Part shown: positions 48,255 to 59,749 of the stretch, piece after piece
How positions within the stretch are numbered: position 1 is the stretch's first letter
How the letters are laid out: each line of letters begins with the position of its first letter
DNA from: Welwitschia mirabilis
Taxonomy: Eukaryota; Gnetophyta; Gnetopsida; Welwitschiales
NCBI GenBank assembly: GCA_051453625.1
Contig: JBOZIK010000001.1
Span: 237,693,662-237,757,661, forward strand
Direction: 5' to 3'
Length of the DNA: 64,000 nt
Notes under the pieces: model-generated
Database searches by the model: none
What the model was told of the DNA's origin: nothing
What the model saw: only the letters and a program-made list of their open reading frames with translations
Translations under genes and position numbers: made by a program

Positions 48255-48790
48255 TATCCAATGAATAAATTTCTTAGCAAACCCAATGCCCCTTAAAGAT
48301 TAAGAAATAGCTTTTCAAGCAAATGTATCATAGGACTTAGAGAGATCCAATTTGAGGGCACATCTACAAGATACATGTTTATTTGAATACCCTCTTATTA
48401 ATTCATTTTAGAGTAAAATATTATTATCTATATTCCTACCTTTAATAAAATCACTTTGATTACTACCTATGATTACAGGCAAAACATTTTGTAATCTCCT
48501 AGTCAAGATTTTTAAGATGATCTTGAAAATAACATTGCAATAATATATAGGCCTATAGTATATTATAGTAGAAGCATAAGGTTTCTTGAAAATTAAATGC
48601 ACCATAGTGTGATTCAACACTCTAGAAAACTTTCCATTAATAAAAAATTGAGAGACAACAAAAATTACCTCTGGACCTACTATCTACTAGGATTACTGAA
48701 AAAAGCTAGCTATGTACCAATCTAGACTAAGAACTTTATTGACATTAATGTCTCAAACTACTTGTTTTATCATCCCATTTAAAATAGAAG
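48255..48790 (-). pseudogene. LINE-1 RT fingers/palm, left-of-gap copy
   Basis: The frame at 48620-48408 reads MLNHTMVHLIFKKPYAS, YYRPIYYCNVIFKIILKIL, SNQSDFIKGRNIDNNILL. These match the plant LINE blocks -NHT-I-LIPK-PN--S, DYRPISCCNV-YKIISKILA, -NQSAFVKGR-I-DNILL. After a shift CALKLDLSK-YD follows (family CALKIDL-KAYD), with the first catalytic Asp region kept as KLDLSK. RT copies the element's RNA into DNA at a nick made by the endonuclease. The paralogous reading at 49241-49790 is the overlap copy. Confidence 0.85.
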
Positions 48791-49240
48791 CACTAAGAAA
48801 AGAGTTAAGTTTAAGAGATATCATTGAATCTTTGAGATAATGTCCATGTTTACATCCTTAGTTTCCTTTGTTCTACCCAGAAACTTTTAATAAAAACTCA
48901 CTATTTTAGTGATAATTCCATTTCTATTAGTAATTTTCTGACCAGAGTAAGACTTGATGCAAGCTATCTACTTTTGAGTCTATTTCCTTTTGGAATTGGA
49001 TAGAGAATAAATTATTATTCCTGTCAACCAAGTGCATAAATTTAACCCTTGCTTTCTATCTTAAAAAACTCTTCTCAAGTCATATAACATCATGCATCTT
49101 CATCTTAAGGACTTTTTCCTCCTCAATCAAAGCATGATTANNNNNNNNNNNNNNNNNNNNNNNNNNNNNNNNNNNNNNNNNNNNNNNNNNNNNNNNNNNN
49201 NNNNNNNNNNNNNNNNNNNNNNNNNNNNNNNNNNNNNNNN

Positions 49241-49790
49241 TCTATCTAATGAATAAATTTCTTAGCAAATCCAATGCTCTTAACAACTAAGAAATAGCTT
49301 TTTAAGCAACTGTATCATAAGCCTTAGAGAGGTCCAATTTGAGGGTGCATCTAGAAGATACATGTTTATTTGAATACCCTCTCATCAATTCATGGTAGAG
49401 TAAAAAATTATCATGTATATGCCTAACTTTAATAAAAGCACTTTGATTACTACCTATGATTATAAGAAAAACATCTTGTAATTTCCTAGTTAAGATTTTT
49501 GAGATGATCTTGAAAATAACATTGCAACAAGATATAGGCCTATAGTATAATATACTAGAAGCATAAGGTTTCTTGGAAATCAAATGCAACATAGTATAAT
49601 TCAACACTCTAAGAAACTTTCCATTAATAAAAAAATTAAGAGATAGTAGACATTACCTCTGGACCTACTATCTACTAGGATTACTAAAAAAAGCTAGCTA
49701 TGTACTTATCCGGATGAGGAGATTTATTGACATCAATGTCCCAAACTACTTGTTTTATCATTTCATTTAAAATAAAAGTACTAAGAAAAG
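49241..49790 (-). pseudogene. LINE-1 RT fingers/palm, right-of-gap copy
   Basis: It starts WDIDVNKSPHPDKYIASFF (family FDI---KAPGPDG--A-FF), then FFINGKFLRVLNYTMLHLI, YYRPISCCNVIFKIISKIL, SNQSAFIKVRHIHDNFLL, YHELMRGY and RCTLKLDLSKAYDTVA. The open frame 49607-49302 covers most of it without a stop, the longest clean coding stretch in LINE-1. It is then cut by the gap to the left. Confidence 0.87.
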
Positions 49791-50712
49791 AGTTACGTTC
49801 AAGAGATATCATTGAATCTTTGATAATAATGTCCATGTTTACATCATTAGTTTCCTCTGTTCTACCTAGTAATAATGCCCTTTCTATTAGTAATTTTTTA
49901 ACCAGAGTAAGACCGGATGCAAGCTATCTCCTTTTGAGTCTATTTCCTTTGGAATTGGATAGAGAAGGAATTATTATTCCTGTCAGCCAAATGGGAAAAT
50001 TTAACCCCTGCTTTCTATCTAAAAAAACTCTTCTCAAGTCATCTTCAAGTTAAGGACTTTTTCCACCTCAATCAAAGCATGATTAAAAGGATGGAGCTAT
50101 ATTTATTGATGAATATCCTTAACCTTTCTCTAGTAATCAGTCACTTCTTGAGATATATTAGTAAAGTGTTTTTTATTGAGCTTTTGCAACTAAATCTTAA
50201 GAAGCTAAATATTCTTAACAACTTTAAACATATTGCAACCCCCTTAGTTTCTAGCCCATACTAGCTTTACTAACTCTAAAAAATTAGGTAAGAGTTAACC
50301 AAAGAAATGGATAAAGTAAATGATCAGAGATCCCTTTATCNNNNNNNNNNNNNNNNNNNNNNNNNNNNNNNNNNNNNNNNNNNNNNNNNNNNNNNNNNNN
50401 NNNNNNNNNNNNNNNNNNNNNNNNNNNNNNNNNNNNNNNNTGAATATCCTCAACCTTTTTCTAGTAATCAATTACTTATTGAGATATATTAGCAAAGTGT
50501 TGTTTATTAAGCTTTTGTAACTCAATATTAAGAAGCTAAAGATTCTTAACAACTTTGAAAATATTACAATCCCCTAAGTCCCTAGCCCATACTAGCTTTA
50601 TCAACTCTAAAAAATTAGGGTAAGAGTTAACCAAATAAATGGATAAAGTAAATGATTAGAGATCCATTTTTCAAGAATACCAACAAAAGAGTCTCTAAAT
50701 TAAGCTAGCCGT
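49791..50712 (-). other. LINE-1 linker between endonuclease and RT
   Basis: The linker is present but not motif-rich. Plus-strand open frames here (49727-50053, 50079-50264) are shadows of the minus-strand element. The gap at 50341 repeats 50110-50340 at 50441-50671. Confidence 0.5.
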
Positions 50713-51223
50713 GAATTATTAATTAAAGCTTTGTTAATTTGGCCATATGTCCTAGAAATTAAGTCATGATTACTTGACTAGGTGAATTTATCTCTAGTCC
50801 TTCTAAGATCACTTCCTCAAGGTTTGCAACACATCTTTAAAAATCTATATAAGGTCCCTTATGATTTATGACTGATATTCTATCCTTCTTAGCTAAAATA
50901 CCATAAAAATTACCAATAATAAGATATGAGGCTTTAGACATGAATCCTTTATGGCTCCTTCTACAAGACCTTCCTTTGCTCCTTTGTATGATAGTAATAG
51001 ATAGTAGTAGAAACAATACATCATCCTGAAATTGAACTTTGACATGAATAAGTTGATCAAAGTGATAGATACAAAAGACCTCCACCTCTTAATTCTTCTA
51101 GGAAATCCACACCCTACCATTATATGTAGATACAAAATAATTTAAACTGCTTATCAACAAGGTCCATTTTAGCAAATACTTTACTATAATTTTGTTGTTT
51201 CACTCTTTTCTCGAATAAACAAA
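50713..51223 (-). pseudogene. LINE-1 endonuclease, left-of-gap copy
   Basis: The frame at 51085-50837 reads DQLIHVKVQFQDDVLFLLLS, then SYLIIGNFYGILAKKDRIS. The family has --IHC-V-------F-CT-VYG and PWLLLGDFNA-L---DRIG, so the catalytic-site GDFN is GNFY here. The enzyme nicks target DNA in intact elements. A second copy lies across the gap at 51324-51960. Confidence 0.7.
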
Positions 51224-51323
51224 NNNNNNNNNNNNNNNNNNNNNNNNNNNNNNNNNNNNNNNNNNNNNNNNNNNNNNNNNNNNNNNNNNNNNNNNNNNNN
51301 NNNNNNNNNNNNNNNNNNNNNNN

Positions 51324-51960
51324 GAATTATTAATTAAAGCTTTGTTAATTTGGCTATATGTCCTATAACTTAAGTCATGATTACTTGACTAGATGAATTT
51401 ATCTCTAGTACTTCTAAGATTACTTCCTCAAGGTTTGCAACACATCTTTAAAAATCTGTACAAGGTCTCTTATGATTTATGGCTGATATTCTATCCTCCT
51501 TAGCTAAAATACCATAAAATTACTAATAATAAGCTAGGAGGCTTTAGAGACATGAACCCTTTATGGCTCCTCCTACAAGACATTCCTTTGCTCCTTTGTA
51601 TTATAACAATAGATAGTAGTAGAAACAATACATCATCTTAAAATTGAACTTTGATATGAATAAGTTGATCAAAGTGATAGATATGAAAGACCCCCACCTC
51701 TTAATTCTTCTAGAAAATTCACACCCTACCATTATATGTAGATATAGAATAGTTTAAGGTGCTTATCAACCAGGTCCATTTTAGCAAATAATTTATTATA
51801 ATTTTGTTGTTTCACTCTTATGTTAAATAAACAAACTAACTAAGATATAAGGCCTCTCGTTAACTTACCACATTGTGTCCCCTTATAGGACTTATTTATA
51901 GCTCGAACATTCCTAGCTAATAACTTCATCCAGGAGTAGAAAAATATTTAATCCCATGAA
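51324..51960 (-). pseudogene. LINE-1 endonuclease N-terminus, right-of-gap copy
   Basis: Reading from 51930: NVRAINKSYKGTQCGKLTRG, LVCLFNIRVKQQNYNKLFAK, then VNFLEELRG. This matches the LINE endonuclease opening WN-RGLN-S-K--EV--LI, -G-LETRVKE-N--K---K, the catalytic Glu of LETRVK being Asn here. The stop count is low over the first 60 codons. Upstream in ORF1 direction lies the linker KLLARNVRAIN, preceded by a duplicated copy after the next gap at 52735. Confidence 0.7.
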
Positions 51961-52929
51961 CACTGGAAAAGAAAATTAAATCAATTGCTACTATAATTAC
52001 TTATATTAGTTTTTGGCCTTGGGACTTTATGAATAATTGTAAACTTCTCATTATCCACTTATTCCTTTCTTGTGTGATCTAATTCAATAGCATCATTTTG
52101 AGTATGAGTCTCTTAAGGATCTATAGTCTTCTAATTTAGTATAGAATAGATAGAATTTATATCATTTTTATTAAACATAGCAATATCCTTATTGACATTT
52201 TCCCCTTCTTTTTTCCTTTGATGACTAACATCTTAATAAGATAATTTTGTTTTTTTTTAAAGGTATTTAAATCCTTCTTTTATGATTGTTCAATGGTTAA
52301 ACATTATTACTAAATACTTGTAACCTTGACTTCTAAAACTCATAGTTATCATCAGTAAATGAAGAAGAAATGCCTTTCAATTTTTGATTATGTAAAATAC
52401 ACTTTAAAATAAGAATAAATTTTTATAACATACTTCAATACTAAATTTTAGGAATAGCTATCATACAGGGGAGAGATAGATATGATAGATAAATAAAATT
52501 TTCTTATTTTAAAAAAACAATTCTATTAAGAACAAAGTAAAATTCAACTAATGCTATAAAGTAGTTAAGAATAAAATATATAGTGAATGTAAAGAAAAAG
52601 TCAAAAGTATAAAAAGTAACATAAATAATCTTGTNNNNNNNNNNNNNNNNNNNNNNNNNNNNNNNNNNNNNNNNNNNNNNNNNNNNNNNNNNNNNNNNNN
52701 NNNNNNNNNNNNNNNNNNNNNNNNNNNNNNNNNNCAGGCCTCTTGTTCACTTACCACTTTTTTTTCCCTTATAGGACTTATTTATACCTTGAACATTCTT
52801 AGCTAATAGCTTCATCTAGGAGTAGAAGAAGAAATAATCCCATGAACACTAGAAAAAAAAATTGTATAAGAAGAATTAATCTCATGAACACTAGGAAAAA
52901 AAATTAAATTGATTGCTACTGAAATTACC

Positions 52930-53200
52930 TATATTAGTTTTTGGCCTTAGTCCTTTATGAATAATTGTAAACCAATCATTATCCACTTGTTCCTTTCTTG
53001 TGTGATCTAATTAAATAGCAGCATTTTGATTATGAGTCTCTTAAGGAACTACAGTCTTCTAATTTAGCATAGAATAGATAGAATTTATATTATTTTTATT
53101 AAACATAGCAATATCCTTATTAACATTCCCACCCCTCCTCCCCTCTTTTTTTCCTTTGATGACTAACATTTTAATAAGCTAATTTTGTTGTTTTAAGGTA
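52930..53200 (-). pseudogene. LINE-1 ORF1 C-terminal or linker relic
   Basis: The minus strand gives NKDIAMFNKNNINSIYSML, THNQNAAIQLDHTRKEQVDN (one stop read through) and DWFTIIHKGLRPKTNIGNF. A D--W--V------ block in a charged context is typical just before the endonuclease in plant LINEs. No zinc knuckle or DUF4283 part is readable to the right, so the ORF1 start is missing or beyond recognition. Confidence 0.4.
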
Positions 53201-53566
53201 TTTAAATCCTTCTTACATGATTGTTTAATGGCTAAGCATTATTACTAAATACTTGTATTCTTAACTTCTAAAACTCATAGGTATCATCATAAATTAAGAA
53301 GAAATTTCTTTCAATTTTTGATTATGTAAAATACAATTTAAAATAAGAATAAATTTCTATAACATACTTCAATACTAATTTTTAGGGATAGCTATCATAT
53401 AGGAGAGAGATAAATATGACAGATAATTAAAATTTTCTTATTTAAAAAAATTAATTCTATTAAGAACAAAACTAAATTCAACTAATGCTATAAGGTAGTT
53501 AAGAATAACCTATATGGTGAATGTAAAGTCAAAGTCAAAGGTATAAAAAGTAACAAAATAAGCTTG

Positions 53567-54053
53567 TTTTTCTTATTAATAAACATAATAATTTATAACA
53601 CTTCAACAAGACTTTCAAGTAGTCCTTAGCTAATTAAAATAATATTTTATAATAATCCTTAGCCTTTAAATCCATCACAATGAAGATTTCAAATGAAGAT
53701 ATTAACAAAAAATGTAAGAATAAGATAGTAAGGGAAAAAATAAAAAGGTTGTGCCTTTTGTTTTTTTTTCAAAAGGTAAAATTAAGATAATAAAAAAGTA
53801 TTTGGATGCGTAATAGTACTTAAACTATATAGGAATCATGTTTCTTACTTTTTGACATCATTATTATAAGATTTATTACTATTTAAATAATGTATAATGG
53901 TCATAGAAACTTACAATATCTAGAAAAATGACCATAATTATTTTCAACATCTATTTAAAGTCTTTATTTTTCTTATCCAATTCATTGTTAGTAATTCATT
54001 ATTGGATCTTGATTGATCATTTTAATTGGTTAAATATTATTCATGATTATTTC
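53567..54053. other. AT-rich junction between the two LINEs
   Basis: No coding frame is recognised. It should hold LINE-1's 5' limit. LINE-2's A tail lies immediately to the right. Confidence 0.45.
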
Positions 54054-54062
54054 TTTTTTTTT
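54054..54062 (-). other. LINE-2 poly(A) tail and 3' end
   Basis: The minus strand reads TATATACACTTATTTTTC followed by A9. An AT-rich 3' end ending in a short A tract is the usual LINE terminus. It lies about 1.6 kb after the zf-RVT relic, a plausible 3' UTR length. Confidence 0.55.
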
Positions 54063-55235
54063 GAAAAATAAGTGTATATATTAAGATATAAAATATACAT
54101 CAGGGGATGAAATTGCCCAAAAATAATAGGACAACTAAACTATTCATAAAAGGGAAGTAGTCTACTAACTAGTAAAGAGAGAATTGAGAAACAAACCAAA
54201 ATGTGGTAAAATCACCCCTCATTAATATAGNNNNNNNNNNTAAAACAAACATAGTAATACTGACAGACTAGGGGAAAAAACTCTTCTTAAGAATAGAAGT
54301 TATAAAAAAACTTAACTTTAGTGAGAAATAGATCTAAAGGAGGAGAATTATAGTCCTCTACAAAATGTGAACATGTTACCATGGTTATGGTCGAGAAGGA
54401 ATCTATCCAAATCATCACAGAGGACTTCAAACACTTGATTAATTCTTTGACACCTACTAGATTTTTTTTCTGGACAGAGATGAAGGGCTTTCTTCCTATA
54501 GCTCGATTTAATAGCCTAAGGTATATCTCTATGAGAGAGCCCTAATGTGATAAAGAGGCATCTCTTTAGCCTCTGAATGATTGCTAACAATACCTCCCAT
54601 CTAGCTGTGTTCATGTCAATATCCTCCTATGGTTGAGATTGGACTTTCACTAAAGAAGAGTTAAAAGTGAAATTCTATGGAGATCTAGGGCTTAAGACTA
54701 GAGTGAAGGAGGTTTGAACATGCCTACCTTACCTCTAAGAGTTAGGTAATGATTGATCTTGATTTGGTTTCTGGGCTATATTAAAGTAATGCTCCTCTGC
54801 TATCTTCTATTTGGATAAGGGTAAAGATGTCTCCCCTAAATTACCTAGGGATAAAGTCATTCCTTTCTTACTAGGGCTATCCTATGTAGCAAATTCCTCT
54901 AAAATATGATTTCTTTTGGAAGAGGTTCTTCTCATAGAGGTTCTCCTAGGGGAAGTCTAGTGAAGACGATGACAGGGTGAGGGGGAAGGGGCTTCTCTTA
55001 TGCTAAATTCTTATGCTACTCTCCAAAGGGGCAAAACTAAATAGTAGTGCCTTGAGAAATCCTTTTTTTTAAGATCTTAGATAAAAAAGAATGGTAAGTT
55101 TACCTAACATTCCAAGTTAATAGCTTTGAGGAAAGAAAAATAAATACCTGAAAGTAATTTCCTAATTAGATGAAGTAACAGTCCACAAGTTCTTTACCTA
55201 GTACTTAAAGAGGTAGTAGTACCTTCTTGCTAAGA
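54063..55235 (-). other. LINE-2 3' region, no domain recognised
   Basis: It is more GC-balanced than the surroundings. Several short frames exist but no RNase H or other motif is visible. There is a 10-N gap at 54231-54240. Confidence 0.45.
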
Positions 55236-58008
55236 TGCCCAATGGGTACTTTAGGAACCCCACTAAAGAAGAAGTGGAGAGCTTTACATTGTCCTCTATT
55301 CAAATGGCATCTTCTCGCCTTCTGTAGGAATCTCTAGTTGCCTAGAGAGGGAGTCTTCAGTGATTCTGATTAGAATTCTTTAAAAAATTATGCATCCTTT
55401 TCTCTATCATCTATAGAAGGGGGTGATATCACCCCCTAGTCTCCTCTAAGCTTATGTAGAAGGATTTTGCATCCCATTACCTATACTTTCTTCCATAGAG
55501 TAGGGAACCCTTTCAAGAGGCCTGGATCAAAAGATCAATTATTGGTGCGGCTCCCATTGCAACTTTGATTTGGAAGTAAAAGTAAATGATCCTCCTTATA
55601 GTATTTATAGAAAATGGTAGGGGGTGCTATTGAAAATAAAATTGTTTCTAATGTACCAAATCTACTAAAATATCATGTAGATTCCATTCAATAAATGCAT
55701 GTCAGGGGAGTTATGAGTTTGATAGTATTTCATCATTATGAAATTTAATTCTTTGCACCAAAGGCATTGATGAAAAATATGTTGTGATGTTTCTAGATTA
55801 GACTTGTGGATGGGATTGTTAGAGTCTACTTGGAATCCTCTTTTAAGCAATTAATCTCTAGTTAAAATTCTTTAACAGTCTTTTAACCAATAAAAAACCT
55901 TAATTTTTCTTGGAATCTATTCCTTCTAATACTTCTTGTTTGCATCCTATTTTTCATAATTCTTTAGAAGTATCTACTTGGTTGAATTTAACTGATAAAT
56001 GTTTAAGTTAATAAATTTTTATTAAGCTTTGCTAAGATGTTTCTTTAGATAAGACTATTGATAATTAATTACTTAATCTTTGTATTTGTAACTAAGAAAA
56101 TCACATAAGGCCTAACCTCCTTCTTGCAATCTCTTTAAGATTCTATGTACTTCAGTGATGATGTAATATTTAGGTTTTTAAATCCCCTAATCTCATAATT
56201 CCTTTATATTAGTAATAGTATCCCATTTATAAAGATGAATTTTGTGGTATCCTTTCCTCCTAATCAAATAAAATCCTTTATGATCCTATTATTTTTTTGT
56301 ATGATATTTTGTGGCGGATGATAAAGAAGCTATGTACTAGAAAGAGGTGATTGAGTAAGAGTTTTTAAAAATGGTTTTAGCTTTTAAGGATAGAAAGTTT
56401 TTCTAACATGAGCTACACCACCTTTGAATGGATTTCAAAATGTAATTCTACGTATTTTTCTTATGCTAATTTTAAAAAGGAATACTCAGGTAGATATCCT
56501 ATAGATCTCCTAATTTTGTACTTAGGATTCAAGTAATTTCACCTCCTCTGATACATTTTCTGCCCANNNNNNNNNNNNNNNNNNNNNNNNNNNNNNNNNN
56601 NNNNNNNNNNNNNNNNNNNNNNNNNNNNNNNNNNNNNNNNNNNNNNNNNNNNNNNNNNNNNNNNNNTGCCCACTGGGTAGTTTAGGAACATTACTAAAGA
56701 AGAAGTGGAGAGCTTTACATTGTCCTCTACTTCCAAATGGCATCTTCTCGCCTTCTGTAGGAATCTATAGTAGTCTAGAGACAGAGTCCTCAGTGATTTC
56801 GATTGGAATTCTTTGAAACATTATGCATCCTCTTGTTCATCGTCTATAAAAGGGGGTGATATCAGCCCTCTGGTTTTCTCTAAGCTTATACAGAAGGGGT
56901 TTCCATCCCATTATCTATACTTTCTCTCACAAAGCAAGGAACTCTTCCAGAATGCCTGGATTAGAATATCAATTGTTGGTATAGATCCCATCACAACTTT
57001 GATTTGAAAGTAAAAGTAAACGATACTCCTTATTGTATTTATAGGAAAGGGTAGGGGGTTGTTATTGAAAAAAAAATTGTTTCTGATCTACCAAATCTAC
57101 TAAAATATCATGTAGATCCCATTCAATAAATGCATGTCAGGGCAGGGCAGTTACAAGTTTGATAGTATTTCCTCATTATGAAATTAAATTCTTTACTCCA
57201 AAAGCATTGATGAAAAAGATGTTGTGATGTTTCTAGATTAGACTTGTAGATGGGATTATTAGAGTCTACTTTGAATTCTCTTTTAAGTAATTGATCTCTA
57301 GTTAAAATTCTTTAGTGGAACTTTTAACTAACAAAAAACCTGAATTTTTTTTGGAATATATCCCTTCTAATACTTCTTATATGCATCCTATTGTTCATAC
57401 TTCTTTAGAAGAATCTACTTGGTTGAATTTAATTGATAAATGTTTAAGTCAATAAGTTATTATTAAGCTTTGTTAAGATGTTTTCTTAGATAGGACTNNN
57501 NNNNNNNNNNNNNNNNNNNNNNNNNNNNNNNNNNNNNNNNNNNNNNNNNNNNNNNNNNNNNNNNNNNNNNNNNNNNNNNNNNNNNNNNNNNNNNNNNNNN
57601 NNNNNNNNNNNNNNNNNNNNNNNNNNNNNNNNNNNNNNNNNNNNNNNNNNNNNNNNNNNNNNNNNNNNNNNNNNNNNNNNNNNNNNNNNNNNNNNNNNNN
57701 NNNNNNNNNNNNNNNNNNNNNNNNNNNNNNNNNNNNNNNNGTATGATATTTCGTGGAGGATGATAAAGACGCTATGTACCAGAAAGAGGAGATTAAGTAA
57801 GAGTTTGTAAGAATGATTTTAGTTTTTAAGGAGAGAAAGTTGTTTTAACATGATCTACACTACCTTTGGATGGACTTCAAGATGTAATTCTAGGTATTTG
57901 TCTTATGCCAATTTTAAAAAGGAATACTTAAGTAGATATCCTATAGATCTCCTAACTTTGTACTTACGATTCAAGTGATTTCACCTCCTCTGATACATTT
58001 TTTATCCA
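55236..58008. repeat. Gap-bounded overlap in LINE-2, containing a correctly sized gap
   Basis: 55236-56566 recurs at 56667-58008. The right copy has a 243-N gap (57498-57740) exactly where the left copy has 56066-56308, also 243 bases. The N count there is therefore an accurate size estimate, unlike the 100-N gaps. Confidence 0.82.
55640..57300 (-). pseudogene. LINE-2 zf-RVT zinc-binding region, two overlapping copies
   Basis: The left copy, 55850-55665, reads LKRGFQVDSNNPIHK, then SNLETSQHIFHQCLWCKELN. Family members read C--C----ET--HLFF-C---K-LW. His and the last Cys are kept, but the first Cys pair is lost (NNPIHK). The right copy lies at about 57110-57300 with the same sequence plus an 8-base insertion (GGGCAGGGCAG against GGGGAG) near 57143. 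Stops lie on both sides. The domain follows RT in plant L1 elements. Confidence 0.6.
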
Positions 58009-58363
58009 AAAGTTTGTATTCTTAATTTGTGTCAAATATTGAGTAATCCTATTACCTTTACAAAGATGTTTATTTCATTTGTTATTGCTTTTACTTATTG
58101 ATATAATGCCCTGGTCATAATGATGGTGTCATCTTCATAATGATTATTGAGAAAGATTTGGACTCCAATTTTAATTCCTATAACTTTTTTCCTTCTTAAT
58201 AAAACTTGTAATACATTCATCACAAAAAGAATAAGGTATAGAGATAGTGAGTCCCATTTTCTCAACACTCTTCTTATTGAGAAGAAATTTAACCTATGAT
58301 TGTTGACCTTCATTCTAAATTCAGTAGAAGCCTACATGTTTATCTAGAAATTAATAATATCTT
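57741..58363 (-). pseudogene. LINE-2 RT palm with altered YADD
   Basis: The frame 58313-58095 reads NFFSIRRVLRKWDSLSLYLI, LFVMNVLQVLLRRK, GIKIGVQIFLNNHYEDDTII. Family members read -FSIKRGLRQGDPLSPYLFI, L-MEVLSRLL, and HL-YADDT-IF. The catalytic YADD is thus YEDD: both Asp residues are kept but the Ala is Glu. LRQGDP has become LRKWDS. There is no stop over 72 codons, so this is one of the better preserved parts of the window. Confidence 0.82.
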
Positions 58364-58463
58364 NNNNNNNNNNNNNNNNNNNNNNNNNNNNNNNNNNNNN
58401 NNNNNNNNNNNNNNNNNNNNNNNNNNNNNNNNNNNNNNNNNNNNNNNNNNNNNNNNNNNNNNN

Positions 58464-59110
58464 TAATATCTTAATAAAAGCCTATTTTTGTAAGAATGCA
58501 ACCTAAAGTTTTCTAACTAATAAAATCATAAGCTTTATTAATATCTAATTTAGCAATAAGAAGAGGAAATTTGTATTTTTTTAATAGAGTGAATCATCTC
58601 ATAAATTAAGAGGATTTGGTCTTGGATATACCTATATCGAATGAAACAAACATGATTCTCTGAAATGACATTAGAAAGTAAGGGAATGATTTAGCCAACC
58701 ATGATTTTCATAAAGATTCTATAAATGACATTATATACATCAAGAGGCCTAAAATCCTCTAGTTTACTAGCATTTCTTTTTGTTGGTATAATTACCACTC
58801 TAGTTCTATTCATCTTCCTAGGAATCTTTTTGTTATGGAAGACTTTTTGCATTATATTATAAAGATTATCCTCTAGGATGGAGAAGTGAGATTTAAAAAG
58901 TTCTACTGGCCAACCATTAGGGCTAGGAATTAGTTATTTTTCATGGATTTAATAGTAAATAGGATATCTTCTCTACTTAGGGGTTAGTTAATATATAGTT
59001 ATCTTCACTCAAGACTTTCTTATTTTCTGGAATTGAGATGGTAGTGATATTGCCTCATTCCTAGACTCTCTTAAGATGGGCATGCAACTCCTTAGCTATA
59101 TACTATGCAT
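58464..59110 (-). pseudogene. LINE-2 RT fingers/palm N-terminal part
   Basis: Reading from about 58830: MNRTRVVIIPTKRNASKLED, FRPLDVYNVIYRIFMKIMVG, IIPLLSNVISENHVCFIRYR, YIQDQILLIYEMIHSIKK. The family reads -NHT-I-LIPK------DFRPISLCNVIYKI--K-LANRLK--LP--IS--QSAFV-GR-I-DNIL---E--H--KK. One stop replaces the Asn-Arg-Leu region. The gap at 58364-58463 separates it from the palm with only a 9-base overlap, so some palm sequence is missing. Confidence 0.78.
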
Positions 59111-59749
59111 CTTTTGTAATTTAACCTCCTATAGATAGTCTTCTAATCCTATTATTAGATTGGTGCTAGTTGGCCTATTGGAAGAAGAATCTAGTGTGTT
59201 TATCATCCTCTTTTAGCCACTTGATCTTGAGCATTCTCTCTAGTAATGTTCTTTATTAGTATTTATNNNNNNNNNNNNNNNNNNNNNNNNNNNNNNNNNN
59301 NNNNNNNNNNNNNNNNNNNNNNNNNNNNNNNNNNNNNNNNNNNNNNNNNNNNNNNNNNNNNNNNNNNNNNNNNNNNNNNNNNNNNNNNNNNNNNNNNNNN
59401 NNNNNNNNNNNNNNNNNNNNNNNNNNNNNNNNNNNNNNNNNNNNNNNNNNNNNNNNNNNNNNNNNNNNNNNNNNNNNNNNNNNNNNNNNNNNNNNNNNNN
59501 NNNNNNNNNNNNNNNNNNNNNNNNNNNNNNNNNNNNNNNNNNNNNNNNNNNNNNNNNNNNNNNNNNNNNNNNNNNNNNNNNNNNNNNNNNNNNNNNNNNN
59601 NNNNNNNNNNNNNNNNNNNNNNNNNNNNNNNNNNNNNNNNNNNNNNNNNNNNNNNNNNNNNNNNNNNNNNNNNNNNNNNNNNNNNNNNNNNNNNNNNNNN
59701 NNNNNNNNNNNNNNAGTATTTATTTCTTAGAGATTCATTAGGCACTCAT

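Larger units (their letters stand above)
48253..50083. repeat. Gap-bounded overlap across the gap at 49141
   Basis: Sequence 48253-49140 recurs at 49241-50083 in direct orientation, covering RT fingers and the linker. Protein differences between the copies are frequent (for example CNVIFKIILKIL against CNVIFKIISKIL). Confidence 0.8.
50713..53566. repeat. Two successive gap-bounded overlaps in LINE-1's 5' half
   Basis: 50713-51223 recurs at 51324-51834, and 51849-52634 recurs at 52735-53566 (about 0.5 and 0.8 kb). Both are in direct orientation and break exactly at the gaps at 51224 and 52635. Confidence 0.78.
45842..53990 (-). mobile_element. LINE-1: L1-type non-LTR retrotransposon, decayed
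   Basis: On the minus strand from right to left: ORF1 end (52.9-53.2 kb), endonuclease (51.96-50.7), linker, RT fingers and palm (49.8-48.25), RT thumb (48.2-47.2), zf-RVT (47.1-46.4), and 3' end near 45842. The order is that of plant L1 elements. Every coding part appears twice or in pieces because of overlaps at the gaps at 46152, 46720, 47529, 49141, 50341, 51224 and 52635. Corrected length is about 4.2 kb by my offsets. The right (5') limit is uncertain; LINE-2's 3' end at 54054 sets an outer bound. The block with the catalytic YADD is missing. Confidence 0.75.

Noticed and set aside
48408-49607. Two separate LINE reverse transcriptases side by side
   Set aside because: 48253-49140 and 49241-50083 are gap-bounded overlap copies of one region.
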